In this document: positions 51,725 to 63,230 of the stretch, piece after piece | How the letters are laid out: every line of letters begins with the position of its first letter | Position numbering within the stretch: position 1 is the stretch's first letter | Assembly: GCA_019614645.1 (NCBI GenBank) | Contig: JABWDB010000005.1 | Location: 5,550,001-5,614,000, forward strand | Origin: Stratiolaelaps scimitus | Lineage: Eukaryota > Arthropoda > Arachnida > Mesostigmata > Laelapidae | Length of the DNA: 64,000 bases | Reading direction: 5' to 3' | Position numbers and translations under genes: made by a program | The notes under the pieces: model-generated | The model's database searches: none | What the model was told of the DNA's origin: nothing | The model's input: only the letters and a program-made list of their open reading frames with translations

Positions 51725-54336
51725 CTATATTAGAAATAGGAGTGTAAAAATCTGGTGGGGTAACTCATTCGTGTCACCACTATACCAATTCTAATGTCTA
51801 TCAGTATCCATTTGATGTTGAAGTAAACAGCCGACATTCCCATGTGTGCCAAGTGCACGGCTGGGTGTTATCAATCGTAGTGATATGTCATAGTGATGTC
51901 CTTCCCTCCCTCTGCTCCTCTGGGCTCTGCTCAATATATATATATATATATATATCTGTACGTATGCAGACATCGGCATATACGATATGCACAGCAATGG
52001 GCCGAAGCGCTGTCGGCCTGCAGGTCCAATACCACTTCTGGTGCTGTCCCCAGTTATCCACGCGGCAGCGAGCGACAACGGACGCCACACAAGCGGTCCG
52101 TTGCTTCTCAAGGTGTACATCGTACAGGAGTAGGCAGCGGTGTGTACAACCTCGCCGCGATCTCAAGGCCTTTTAGTTCCGATCCCACGGCCCGAAGACG
52201 GAGATCGGAGACCGCGAGCAAAGACGACGATGACTTCGATGAAGAAAAGGAAGAACCCGGAGTATAGCAGTGGTAGTCGTATCTGCTGCGAGAGCGGATG
52301 GCCGCGGTACATAGCCAGCACTGGCGGATTGATGCTGCTGCTGCTGCACAGCCGGCAAATGTGAGTGCTCACCTCACTGCAGAGGAGAGAGCGGGATACC
52401 GAGGGAATTCTGCTGTCGATGGTCGGCTGTCCGGGCCACAGAGATGCACCATACAGCGCGCAAGCAGCCTTGGATAAAGAACGCAGTCAGGCACAGGTTT
52501 GTAGAGTAGCTCAGGTCCAAAGCGCCGCTCTGTGGTGAGCATAGCAAGCACGTCGTCGTGTCGTCTCGAAAACAGTGTGGATTGGAGCGACGATATTGAC
52601 AACGCTTGCAGGGGAAGGTTCTAGATGGCACTGCATGATGACGGTGCAGATGGACAACAGCGCCGTTCAGATGATGATGATGTACACAGATAGATCCCAT
52701 ACGCGTAGATACAAGATGCAATCTATCCATAGATATGCTGGAGACATACCAGCCTTGTATACAGCCTGGCAGGCCCATGTACGAGGCTGACAGTGCAAGT
52801 GGGTTTCAGAGCAGCGATACAGATGTGTGTCTGTCTGGCTGTATGTGTGTGTGGGTGATTGAAGATAACCCAGCTGCGTATGAAATGCTAAAGCTAAGTA
52901 CCTCGAGGCGTTTCGCTAGAACGTTTGTCGAGGTGAGAGCCTTCAAGAAAGCGAAACTGGGCTGGGCCCCTCAAGGCTGAGAACAGGGCGAACTAACCGA
53001 AGAAGGGTTGCTGAAGCCGCCGGAGGTAGCTGGTGAGGGACACTCGGTCAGCTCAACCTCTGCCGCTGCTGATCTCCGCCGCGCCCCTTTCCAATCGTAC
53101 AGTAACCATAGCAGTAGCAGCAGCAACACTATCACCGCCACCAACACCGCATCGCGTCTGCTGTGCGTGCGCTGTGTAATCCTTGAACACATAGCAACTC
53201 ACGACGAGGTATGGGAGGCAACTATTATACGGCAGACGGGCTCCCTCCGATTTCTACTCAGTGACGCTGCAACCGCGGGCAGCACACTGCCAACTGCTGG
53301 CGATCACGACACTTTCAGAGACTTTCACCCACCTCCAGTTGGCTGAATCCGAATTGGCCTGAAAATGGCCAACGAACAAACGTGTACTAACGTATATCCA
53401 AGACGAGATCGTCGCTAAATAAACTCGTCGCGCCTTGAGTAATCAGGGATATTGATAGCGCTAATTCATAGCGAGGGGAATAACAGGAATTATTAATTGA
53501 CGTTCACGTCGATGGGTACTATACGACATTAGGGTACTATACCAGAAAAGTGGCCACTGAAACACGCAACGGAAAGCAGCGGCAGCAACAGCAACGGCAA
53601 CAGATGAAGTACTACCCGTTTACGCGAAACATTTGTGTTTGCACGGGCGCAGCGCGTCACCATACTGTTGAGGGACGATCTACCGGTAGAACATTGACAG
53701 TTGCGACATTCTATATTTTCTAGCATATTCCCTTCTAGCCCCGATCGATGGCGACTTCTTCCGCGTCCGATGACAGTCATGTGGCGTACCCGCACATACT
53801 CAGTCATCGGGTGAAGTCGATACTTCCCGTGAGCAATCGGGATCACAGTGCGAGATTCGAGAATTGAGTCGGCATGCTGGTCGTCTTAGAGGTCATCGAA
53901 GACAGTTACAAGTCGACAGGTCATGTCCTGCCTATGCAGGACGACGATGTGCTCTATCCAGGATGATTCGGGTGACCTCTCGAAGAGGTGAGCTAGGTGG
54001 TCGATCTGAAGCCCGGCCGTATCCGGCAGATCCTGCTCCAAAGGCTGGCAGTAGCGCCTGCCGCGCACTCGTCTACGATCCTCAGCCCTTCGACGGGGTC
54101 TGAGTTGCCGAGATGCGACAGACATCGGAATCGCTCGACTGCGGCGATGAACCACCACCACCAGACGAACACCAGACAGTGAGACAAGTTGTCTTGTTGA
54201 TACCCCCCTTCTCCTCATCCCAGCACAATTCGCCTTTTCATTCCCAAGCCAGGCACAGACCCCCCGAGCATGTTTGGTCTGCGCGCCACGGTGTGTCGAT
54301 CTTTCGCACTTCGAGACGATCTTTGCATTATAGTCG

Positions 54337-54372
54337 GATCGTACTACGAGATAGGTAGTACGATCGTACTAC
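54337..54372. repeat. GATCGTACTAC direct and inverted repeat cluster
   Basis: The 11-mer occurs at 54337-54347 and 54362-54372, with its reverse complement at 54355-54365 between them, overlapping the second copy at the self-complementary GATC. Confidence 0.94.
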
Positions 54373-55407
54373 GCTAGGAATAGGCGCCCGCTCCGGGCCA
54401 GCGTGTGAGTTGAAGGACAAGTGTGGCGCTGCAGCGCTATCGACTAGTACGTAAACGAACCCGCCAGACAGTTAAGCAAGCGGACGATGAATGCTGACTA
54501 TCTGAGCCACAGTGAGAACCTACATGTCCGGCCAGCTATTCCGGTTCGACCTTTGTCATAGATCATTTCTCGTGCTAGTTATCACATAGCGAAATACCCA
54601 TATGCATACACACACACACACATAACAAAACGATAAGGGTTTGCACGGTATCATTCACCGGATTCCGATGCAATGCTGAGGAGGTCGAGACAAACGTATC
54701 TATAAGTACGTGCGACGAGGAGTGCTGTTTTTTGTAGAACAACATCGTTTTATGGGGTCGTATGAGCTACGAGGAGTTTATATATATATATATATATATA
54801 AAGTTTAATTCACATGGTAGATATGCGATGGACAGTGCCTGACGTTGACATATCGTCGAATAGGGTGACACATAGGTGCTAACAATACTGAATTCGATCA
54901 GTCCGATTCTGTTAGCTCGTGTTTCACCTCAGCCACAGCTTGGTGCTCATTTTTATGGCTGTCGGATGTCGGCGAAGAGCATAGCACACAGACTCTTAAA
55001 GGCCAATACGGGTAACCTCTTCGAGTTTTACGACCCTCTCGCGAACACGAGGGCTCTCGTCATCAAACAGGTGGAGCTGCAACTCCCAACTTCTCCGCCT
55101 TCTTCGACATGACCCTCGATGCTTGACCACTCGAGAAGTTACAAGTGATCTCAATTTACATTGTGTAGCAGAGGGCTTAATAAACCGAATTTGGTAGAAT
55201 ACGTATTTCAATCAAACATTTATCTCCGTTTCGGCGATACTATGGGCAAGTCAGCTGGTTGACATAAACATTACGAAACCCGGTGAGCGAGTATTTCGGA
55301 TTCTATTATATATTTGTTGAACGAAAGCATTACAATTAGACGCGGGGCAGGATGGACGAAGGTTCGACCGCAAACCAGAACGCAAATCCATCCTATTCAC
55401 AGATCGA

Positions 55408-55439
55408 ACATATATATACATATGCATATATATATGCAT

Positions 55440-55510
<71 letters not shown>

Positions 55511-55511
55511 G
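55408..55511. repeat. Compound TA array with TATGCA interruptions
   Basis: About 100 bp of mostly TA with CATATGCATA-type units at both ends, so the block is nearly symmetrical. Confidence 0.92.
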
Positions 55512-56603
55512 CATAGACGGAACAGCAGTTTACAAGAGCGCGTTTCTCTGTGCTGCTTCAGTCCTCACTACCTGAGCGAACAATACCAGGGGCAGTGGTC
55601 GACTCCACATTGACCAGACGAACCGGCTTGGCTGGCCAGTGTAAATGCGATCGTAACCGCGCTATTTCATACCGTCTACAAAGCGTGTCAACAACAGCAA
55701 GTTGTTGCTACAGTAAGAACGAACGGTGGTCTGCCCGATATGACACGAGATCGAGCACAGATGCGGCCACCGAGAGCAAGCATATCGGCTCGCTTCGGTC
55801 CATCCCGACCGTTGGCTGATTCGACGGCCTGCTCAGCTGGGAACGATTAAGGCTCTCTCGAGGTCACCAAATAACGAGAGGTCACCGTCGCAATGTCGTG
55901 CTCCGACAGCAGTGGCGGTGGTGGCGGCGGCGGCGGTGGAGATCGTGTAAAACAACAGATAACGCTCAGTCTCCTCAGAAGAATGGGTTCACCGCTGGCT
56001 GCTGCCAATTCGAGACATTGTCATTTATTGTGTCGACCCTGTGCTATCAAGGGTTTGATAGCTGCACGAGACAGAGCAAGTGTCGGATCTGATCAATGTG
56101 TAGAAATCTATATTGTGATGATGTCGGGTTCGATTTTTAGATGTAGAATGCATCGACCTCTCTCGCGAGAGTAACGCATATTTAGATATCCTTATAACAT
56201 CAATCGAACATGACGAACTGGCATTTGTAGACAGAAATCATTAGGTCGATCTATGTATAATAATCGTGCTCTTCGTTGACAAATGTTTGATATTGATGAA
56301 AAACGGTGGCTTAAAGCCACTGCACAGGCGAAAGTTACCGGCTCCACATTCGACCATGCCCACATTAGTGATAAGAAGCATTCTATGCATTCACATGATC
56401 ACATTACGGGATTTCGCCGGCGATGCTTTGTGATTCAACACAATTGCGCCAACTAGGGTCATCATTTTGTTTCTCCCTGCGGGTTGTAGACTCGCCGTCA
56501 GCATGTCTCAGGGGTGACCGAGCAGTTGCACTAATCAGCAAACAGCTGCAACGCTTCTCATGGAACCTATTGTCTTAATAACATCACACGCATTTTCACA
56601 AAG

Positions 56604-56607
<4 letters not shown>

Positions 56608-56684
<77 letters not shown>

Positions 56685-56703
56685 CACATATATATATATA
56701 TCC
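56608..56703. repeat. Compound (TA)n array
   Basis: A long TA alternation with two ACAT interruptions near its right end. It lies about 160 bp from the donor of the exon at 56867-57291. Confidence 0.92.
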
Positions 56704-56866
56704 AATACACTTCCGCGTCACTAATCCTTGTTCAAACCACACACGTTTGTTCTGTGTATTCGTTCTCCTAACGGCCACATTAATTTTCGTAAGCACGATT
56801 TCACGATGTGATCATCATTAAGCATCATTGATGTGTCATCGTACACAGTATCACACTTCCACTTAC

Positions 56867-57291
56867 CGAGTACATGTTTGGACTGGAGCTAGCTCCGAGC
56901 ATTCCCGTGAGTCGGTGTGGCCCCGTAGGGTCCTGGATCTTCGTATACCACGGGTCGGGCTCATAGAATTGGCCTGGCAACCCAGCGGGCGCCAGGCTCT
57001 CCGTGCTCGCCGCCAGTTCCGCCGTGCCCTGGCCACCTGCCGCCTGCTTGACCAGCAGCGTGTCGTTGTTGTTATTGTTGTTATTATTGTTATTGCTTGT
57101 CGTGTTATTGTTGTTGTTGTTGTTGCTGCCGCTGAGGCCACTGTCGCCCGTAGGCGTCGAGCTGTAAAAGTGCAGCCGCTGGTCGGGCGAATCGGCAGTG
57201 ATCATCTCCGCTCTCGCTGAAGCGGCGGAGCCTTGATTCTGCTGCGGTTGGGACTTGGTTTGGTAGAAATTGTAACAAACGGTCGTGGTGG
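56867..57291 (-). CDS. Coding exon with asparagine runs, partial gene
   Basis: Open on the minus strand from a splice acceptor (pyrimidine-rich tract ending in AAG just right of 57291) to a strong GTAAGTGG donor at 56859-56866. It enters in phase 1 and leaves in phase 0. The frame gives about 28 residues (including CYNFYQTKSQPQQNQ), then an internal Met at 57203-57205, then DSPDQRLHFYSSTPTG. Two Asn runs follow, encoded by mixed AAC/AAT, then a Gly/Ala/Ser segment and a distinctive end (EPDPWYTKIQDPTGPHRL, later SSPNMYS). The mixed Asn codons and the non-repetitive, aromatic-containing end argue for selected coding sequence rather than a translated microsatellite. The Met has G at -3, so it could be the true start if the upstream exon is untranslated. 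No domain is recognised. Composition suits a disordered region of a nuclear regulator; this is inference. Confidence 0.7.
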
Positions 57292-58029
57292 CTTAATCGG
57301 GCAGAAAAACGAATGCAGCAAGGGTCGCCGTGGCTGCCAGGGCAAAATTAGACCGCGGTTAAACGGGTGCTTTTTGCCTCCAGATTTAGCTACTACTGCT
57401 ACAGGGTTCGCCTGTGCCTGCTTTTTTTCCCTTTTTTTACTAGCTAGCTTGCTTGCACGTTCGCTGCCTGTCCTCTAGCTGGCTGTGGTAGGTCGCACAG
57501 CCTCCTTGTCGTCAGTTGCTTAGTTGGTTGTCGTTACGCCAAACTCGTCACTTCAAAATGGCGGTGCGCGGAAACGACGAAGATCTCGAACGAAGACCTT
57601 GCGCACCCCACTGAAGTCGTGCCTGTCTCTTTCACAACGAGAGATGTCGATTATCTTCGAGGATGTATCTGTGATTCTGCTATTTTCGCGCGTCGTTGAT
57701 TATAGCTGGTACAGTAGTAATAATGTTTACTGTTAGTACAATTATTACTGTTTTCCCTTTGCTTGATGAACGTTGATGATGAGGTAATGAATGAAAGCAG
57801 AGATGAGTAGGAGTTGAAGATGAGACAATTGGATATATGGCCAATAAGTAAACGGCCTTCTCCTCGAGAGGGCGTTCACAGCCGAAGGCCTTTTGGAGGT
57901 CGACAAAATCCTTATCGTGTCTTCCTCCGGACTGATCCTCTGGCTAAACTGCAGTTAAGCGCCTAGCCAAATGATTGTTTGATGGTGGTACTTGATGTCG
58001 TTGTCGTCGTCGTCGAGTGGGCCACTTAC
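57292..58029 (-). other. Probable 738 bp intron
   Basis: This lies between the two phase-matched exons. On the minus strand it begins GTAAGTGG and ends in a pyrimidine-rich stretch followed by AAG. It includes T runs on the plus strand near 57421-57440. No other feature was seen in it. Confidence 0.35.
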
Positions 58030-58102
58030 GGAGATTTGTTCCGGTTGCTCCTTCAAGGGCTATTTTCTTTGGGGAAGGGATTTCGTTAGGGGCACGGCGG
58101 AT
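58030..58102 (-). CDS. Candidate upstream coding exon of the same gene
   Basis: The minus strand carries a strong GTAAGTGG donor at 58022-58029. The frame ending there in phase 1 reads 24 residues (IRRAPNEIPSPKK, then IALEGATGTNL) plus one base. A CAG acceptor just right of 58102 would make it a 73-base exon entered in phase 0, though its pyrimidine tract is modest. The frame stays open to about 58153 and has no Met, so the start codon would be further right. The phase-1 exit matches the phase-1 acceptor of the exon ending at 57291; the joined codon is CCC and the intron would be 738 bp. The basic cluster is compatible with a nuclear protein but proves nothing. It could instead be a 5' untranslated exon, or chance. 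Confidence 0.35.
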
Positions 58103-60470
58103 CTGTTTAAGATGTAAATGGCGGTTGGAAGCGGGGCGAGCGATTTCGTGGACTTATTTTGATGGACTTCAGAACGACGACGTCGACGTCTATTAACTAG
58201 ATGTCGTGGATGATGTAGACAAATGGATGAATCGATATAAAGATGAACAGTGGCAGTTGAAGAGAGACGGTTGAGGGAAGCTGATGATGATGACGATGAA
58301 CAGGTTGATGAAGGATGAACAACACTTATTAGGTGCACCTGTATTTAATTAATACACTTTTCACGATCAACAGCACATGAGACGCATCCACACAATGGTC
58401 GATTGCTTGTTTGGTTGCTTAATTGGTTGGTTTGTTGGTTGGTAGTGGTGGTAGTAGCAGTGATTGTTGAAGCAGTTGGACTACTCGTGGGTAAAATTGT
58501 TGCGGTCGTTCTTGTAGGTTGTGGGAAATTGTCGCAGTTGTCATTTGCGGCCATAGGCCTCTTACAGTCGTGTCGATTGCCGACGTCTACGATGCTATGC
58601 TGTGCGTCGCAAGAGCATTGCCGCGAGTGGAGGTTCGGTACGCGTGCCGTTAGCGAGGTGATGCCGATGTGGTAGGGTTTGTTCGTGGCGAGGTGAGCTC
58701 GTGCGGCCGTAGTCTCTTTATCGAGCTCGGTCCCCCCTTTGCTCCGGAGTGGTCACCTAGCCACTTGTTGCTCTGTTCGAGGACAGTTGGATCGGAGGTT
58801 CGTTGTTCGCCAGCTCCGAACAAACCTCGCTGTGTCGCCGAGCGCCGAGGTACTCAGCCTGATCGTTCCTCCTCGACTACGAGCGGTGGTGTTGGTGCCT
58901 CTTGCACGCCATGGTGATCCCGAGCACACGTAAGCGCTACGGACCGTAAGAGCACACCGTGCTCACCGGTGCCACTGTGAGCAAAACTTCGCCTGGTTAC
59001 TTCGCCTTTCGCTAATGGAAATGGTGAAACATTCAGCTGCCTTTCACTTAGCCGAAGTTGCTCCTAAGCGGAGTTAACTAAATACCGCAGCGTTGCAAGC
59101 GTTTGACGGCGTAATTCTCTCCTCTTCGACTCGTTCAGGGTGGATAACGGGGCTAATTTTGCGAAGGTGTCGCTCTACAGCGGTGCAACGATGGGGACCT
59201 TCACCAACGCCAGGGGCTGTTGTTCGTATGGTTCTCGTATGGCTCGCGGGGTATGTCGTTTCGCGAGCATCGGCCAGAGCATCGGCCGCTGACCGCTCCG
59301 TTCCGGACATACATCACACGGCATACGACAGAGCGTACAAACCACAACAGCAATATGCAACTCAATATCCCCGTCAACTCTACCGATGCTAGCAGTCCTG
59401 ATCTGGCTGGTACGGCTGGTGTGACGTTGCTGTTGCTTCTTGTATTTGTTGTTGTGTTTGTTGTTCTTGTTGTTGTTGTTGCTGCTGTTGCAGTTGTTGT
59501 TGCTGCTGTACGATCGATATTCTGTCACCCACCTCAGCCGACGCATTCCGGCCCGATTCGGGGCTCGGGCTTATCAGAATACTGTCCTCCGGGCGGCATT
59601 ATTTTGTTCGCGCACCTATACACATTCAGCACCACCTCGGGCACGCATCGTTCGGCGTGGCACCAGCAGCGACACGGGGCTGAGATTTCGTCGTAGTTTA
59701 CCTAGCGCCTTCGCGTACTGACCGATTCACGCTAATCAGCGATCAACGGCGCGGATCACCTGAACGCGTTCAGATTTACGTGAAGACGATAAATAACTAA
59801 ATAACTTTATATCGAAAACACTGTACACGAGAACGCTCCACCGACAACAGGTACGGTGTTCTTATGTGTTCTTGATTTTCCTCTATGTCAACGATGCCTC
59901 CCACTGTTGACCTCGACGTACCGATGTCACTAACAGTTTCGAACACTGAACCAACAGAACGCAGTTAAACACTCAAAATGATGCGCACATCTGAGCGGGC
60001 ACATGTATGTCCACTTCAATCCTACGGGGTTGGTATTCACTGCTAGACAACAACATTATCATCATCATCGTTAGTACTCATGTCGCGTTGGTCATTTTTG
60101 ATTGCCGGCCGGCTCGAAAACTCGGTCACTCATCGACGGTGATTTGCACACAAACAGAACGATTGATTAATACTAATTACACAACACGCACTTCTTGTGG
60201 ACACGTTCGTTTCTTTTCGATGTTTGCTTTTGTTGGTTGTTTTTGGCTTTCGGACGCCGTATTTTTCAGGGATTTCTTCGTTGGGAACAGTTGCTGTGGG
60301 TCCGGCTGCCCGCGTGCTAGTTGCGGTTCGGGCTTGGGCGCAATTTGCACATGTGTTGCTTCGCAGGGTTGTCAGGTCACCCACGGGTGTTGACGTCCCC
60401 CGAAATCTCGTCTCGAGCCTTTCGTATTCGCTAGGTTAGGTTCCTCTAGGTTAGGGTTTATTCCGGGGTT
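58103..60470. other. Right of the upstream exon, no supported gene
   Basis: Likely 5' part of the minus-strand gene or intergenic. It contains a TTGTTG-type block (about 59425-59510) and the telomere-like motif pair at 60431-60460. The frame from 58030 stays open only to about 58153. Confidence 0.35.
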
Positions 60471-60479
60471 TGTCTTGTG

Positions 60480-61340
60480 TCCCGTGGCAACGCTTTTGTT
60501 TTCCGACGTCCCACACGACAGGTCTACAACGACGCTGTCTATTCGCGTCAATCGCCGACGTGCTCGTGGCGATCCCTCCACGGCCGCTTCTGTTGCCAGC
60601 CCGCTCGGGTAGCGTCCGCCGAGGGTCCGTCGGCAAGCGTTGTAGCAGCGGGCAGTACTGCCGCTGGTGCAGTTGCCAGTCAGCGGTTGGCAGCTGCTGC
60701 TGCTGCTGCTGGCTCGCCTTGCTTGCTTGCTTGCTTGCCTGGTTGCTTGGTCGTCGTTGCCGTCGGTGCAGCAGGAGGCCAAGCAAAGCAACCTGCAACC
60801 TGTCTCGCGCTGGCGCCCGGCGTGCGGTGTGCCTCTTACAGGCAAAAAATCCGACTGAGCCGCTCTTCGCTGGGTTCGCGGCAGCCACACAAAAATCGTG
60901 CGCTCACTGGCCCGCGCCCTCTCTCAGCCCTCCCTAGATCCGCTGCTGCTACTGCTGCTACTGCTATCACCGCTGCCTCGACGCTGCGGGCTACGGCAGA
61001 CTGCTGCTGCTGCTGCGATGTGTTCTGTTGCGGCACGGCGGCTGCTGCTGCTGCAGCTCGTTATGGCTATATAGCAATCGGGCTCTGCTATGCTCAGCCC
61101 GGACGCACTGTGCACCCTGCTGCTGCTGCTGCTGCTGTTGTCGCCGCTGCTGCTGCCGTCGCCGCCGCCGTCGCCGGCGGTGGCCGCCTGCCCTGCTATC
61201 TAGTGCTCGCTCGCTGGCCCGCTCGCTCTATGGCCTGTGAGTGTCTATGGATGGGTGCTTGTGACTGCACGTTTGAGTCTGTGTGTGTGTATGTGTGTGT
61301 GTGTGCGTGGATGGGCTGACCGCCGCGGCGACTGGCGCCT

Positions 61341-61372
<32 letters not shown>

Positions 61373-63230
61373 CTGCGCTGATGCTGTCTCGGTAGCGGCC
61401 GCTGCGGGCCAACCCAGCGGCGGCAGGCGCAGCGGCAGCACAACCCTCTGCGGCGGCCCAACGGCGAAGTTGGGAACCATCAGGAGTCCGGCAGCATGGA
61501 AGACCCTCTCCCCTCTCGCCTTGGCGCGCGCGACCCGTAGGCCCGCCCTCTTCGGAGTTTGCTGCCGCGGCAGCGAACTGCGACGGCCGGCGCGGCAGTG
61601 AGCAGTGGTGGTTGAGTAGCGCGTAGTGAGGAGCCTCTGGCTGGTCAGAGTCGTCACCCAGAAGGGCCGGCACAGCCCTGCACCCTGCACAGCACGCCGA
61701 TGCATACACCAGCAGAACAGTACTAGGGATCGGCGGATGGATGGTCGGTCGGCCGGCCTGCCGGCGCCTCCGGTTGTAGCCTGCTGTGAGGGCTTCTGCT
61801 GCCGGAGAGAGCTCTGCCGCTCAAAATGGGAAAACGCCTTAGAGGGCCCTCCCGCGGGCAAAAGCAGAGACCCGCTAGGAGGGCTCAGCCTCTGTGGGCC
61901 GCTGGCCTAGGTTTTGCTCCCCTTGGAGCGAGGGGAAATAGAGAAGAATCAGGGATACTCATCGCGGGGCAGCTGGTATAAACCGGGCTCAGCACCGCCA
62001 CCTCCTCCGCTGTGAGCTTATTCTTGTCCGAGGATGGCCCGGGCTTTGGGCGAATGTGTGTCTACAAGGGCGCACGGCCCTGCGCCGGAGAGGAAGCACC
62101 TCTGCTATTATGGCGGCGTTAGACGTACGCACCTGCATGCGTGCGCTCGCTTGCTCGCACGTGCATCCAGTACATTCTACTCTACCACGTTGTTTCATGT
62201 GCCCTCCTCAGTGTACCACGCCCATTCCCGTTCGCCTCCAGCTTTTCCAGGATTCAAAAAGACGCCATCTTCGCGTACACCAGGTTCGGACAGCCACGGG
62301 CAGAATTCGGATCAAACGAGGGACCCAACGAGTCGTCCCAGATGAAGGAATTTAACTCGCAGCCTGTCTCATGGTCTACCAGGGCCATGCTAGTGTCAAG
62401 GCTCCGACATCGCATCAACACATCTGCCAGGTGGCCGGCAACGGCCCGAACGGGCAAGAAGTCAAAGCTTCTCTTTCGTCCTCTATGTGTACAGTATACG
62501 CCTTCGGTGACTGCTCAGACAGCGGCAGCAGCACCAGAGAACAGCAGCCGCCCGCGCAGTAGCGCTGGTGGCGTGTCGCATTCATCGTAGCCGCGTCGAA
62601 CTCGGCTTCGATGTGTCTGTCTGTGTCTCTTCGGGTGTATGCGGCTGTGCGTGTGTATGTGTAACCCTGCCTTGTTGTGTGCTACTTGTGCTTGCTGATC
62701 GCTCGCAGCGGTGGCAGGCAGGAGTAGCCGCCGTGGCTTGAGCGAGCCAGCCGGGCTATGGCTGCTGTGAGACGGCGCTCACAGCAGCCACGCGCGGCGG
62801 GGCGGAGCCTCCGGCGGCCCTCCGGAGGTCTTTTGTTTTTGAACGACGCCCGGACGAATCAGGCAGGGGCTGCCTCGCTACGTGGGGCTGTCTCGCCGGC
62901 TGGCATCTGAGGGCTGCGGCGGGTTGCTCTCAAATGGCGACCGGGCGCCGAGACCGGGGGTGCGCGGAGCGGAGCGGCACCGCTCCGCCACACCACACAC
63001 GACTACTGCACGCTACGAATTGCTGCATGCAGATGCTGAAGCTGCTGCTGCAGCCGCCGCACCCATATGTACACACTCGCAAGCGAGCATGGCGCAGCAG
63101 GGAGGCAAGCGTGCACCGACACGGCATAATGCCGCACCAGCCGCTAGTGCCGCTGCACCACCGTCGTCGCCGCAGCGACCGCCGTCACCGTGGCTGCAGC
63201 AGTAGCAATGCACGAAGGGAACGTCGACCG
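60480..63230. promoter_or_regulatory. GC- and CpG-rich region, possible promoter or first-exon area
   Basis: By eye this is the longest stretch of sustained high GC in the window, with many CpG steps, GCC/CTG runs, almost no TA arrays, and short GC hairpins (62760-62789, 62969-62988). It lies 3-5 kb upstream of the first candidate exon of the minus-strand gene. A promoter or untranslated first exon is an inference from composition and position only. The long open frames here are translated CTG/GCT repeats giving poly-Ala or poly-Cys, and I do not call them genes. Confidence 0.25.
62760..62789. repeat. Perfect hairpin, 12-base stem
   Basis: GGCTGCTGTGAG at 62760-62771 and its reverse complement at 62778-62789 flank a 6-base loop, within the GC-rich region. 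Confidence 0.93.

Larger units (their letters stand above)
43001..56866. other. Long intron or intergenic DNA, fourth part
   Basis: A guanine run (43079-43091), GCG/GGC runs (44894-44940), TA (46208-46235), TTA (48346-48376), CAG/CAC/CGC (49558-49640), CTG (49769-49793, 50547-50578), compound TA (51663-51724), TA (51934-51955, 54779-54800) and very long compound TA arrays (55408-55511, 56608-56703). A GATCGTACTAC repeat cluster lies at 54337-54372. No supported gene apart from the weak candidate at 46.3 kb. Confidence 0.4.

Noticed and set aside
55408..55511. CRISPR-like array
   Set aside because: The TA arrays have no unique spacers of regular length between repeats; they are microsatellites.
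60477..61319. 280-codon plus-strand open frame
   Set aside because: It opens at a GTG rather than ATG and consists largely of translated GCT/CTG repeats (poly-Ala, poly-Cys) and TG repeat. No splice or domain support.
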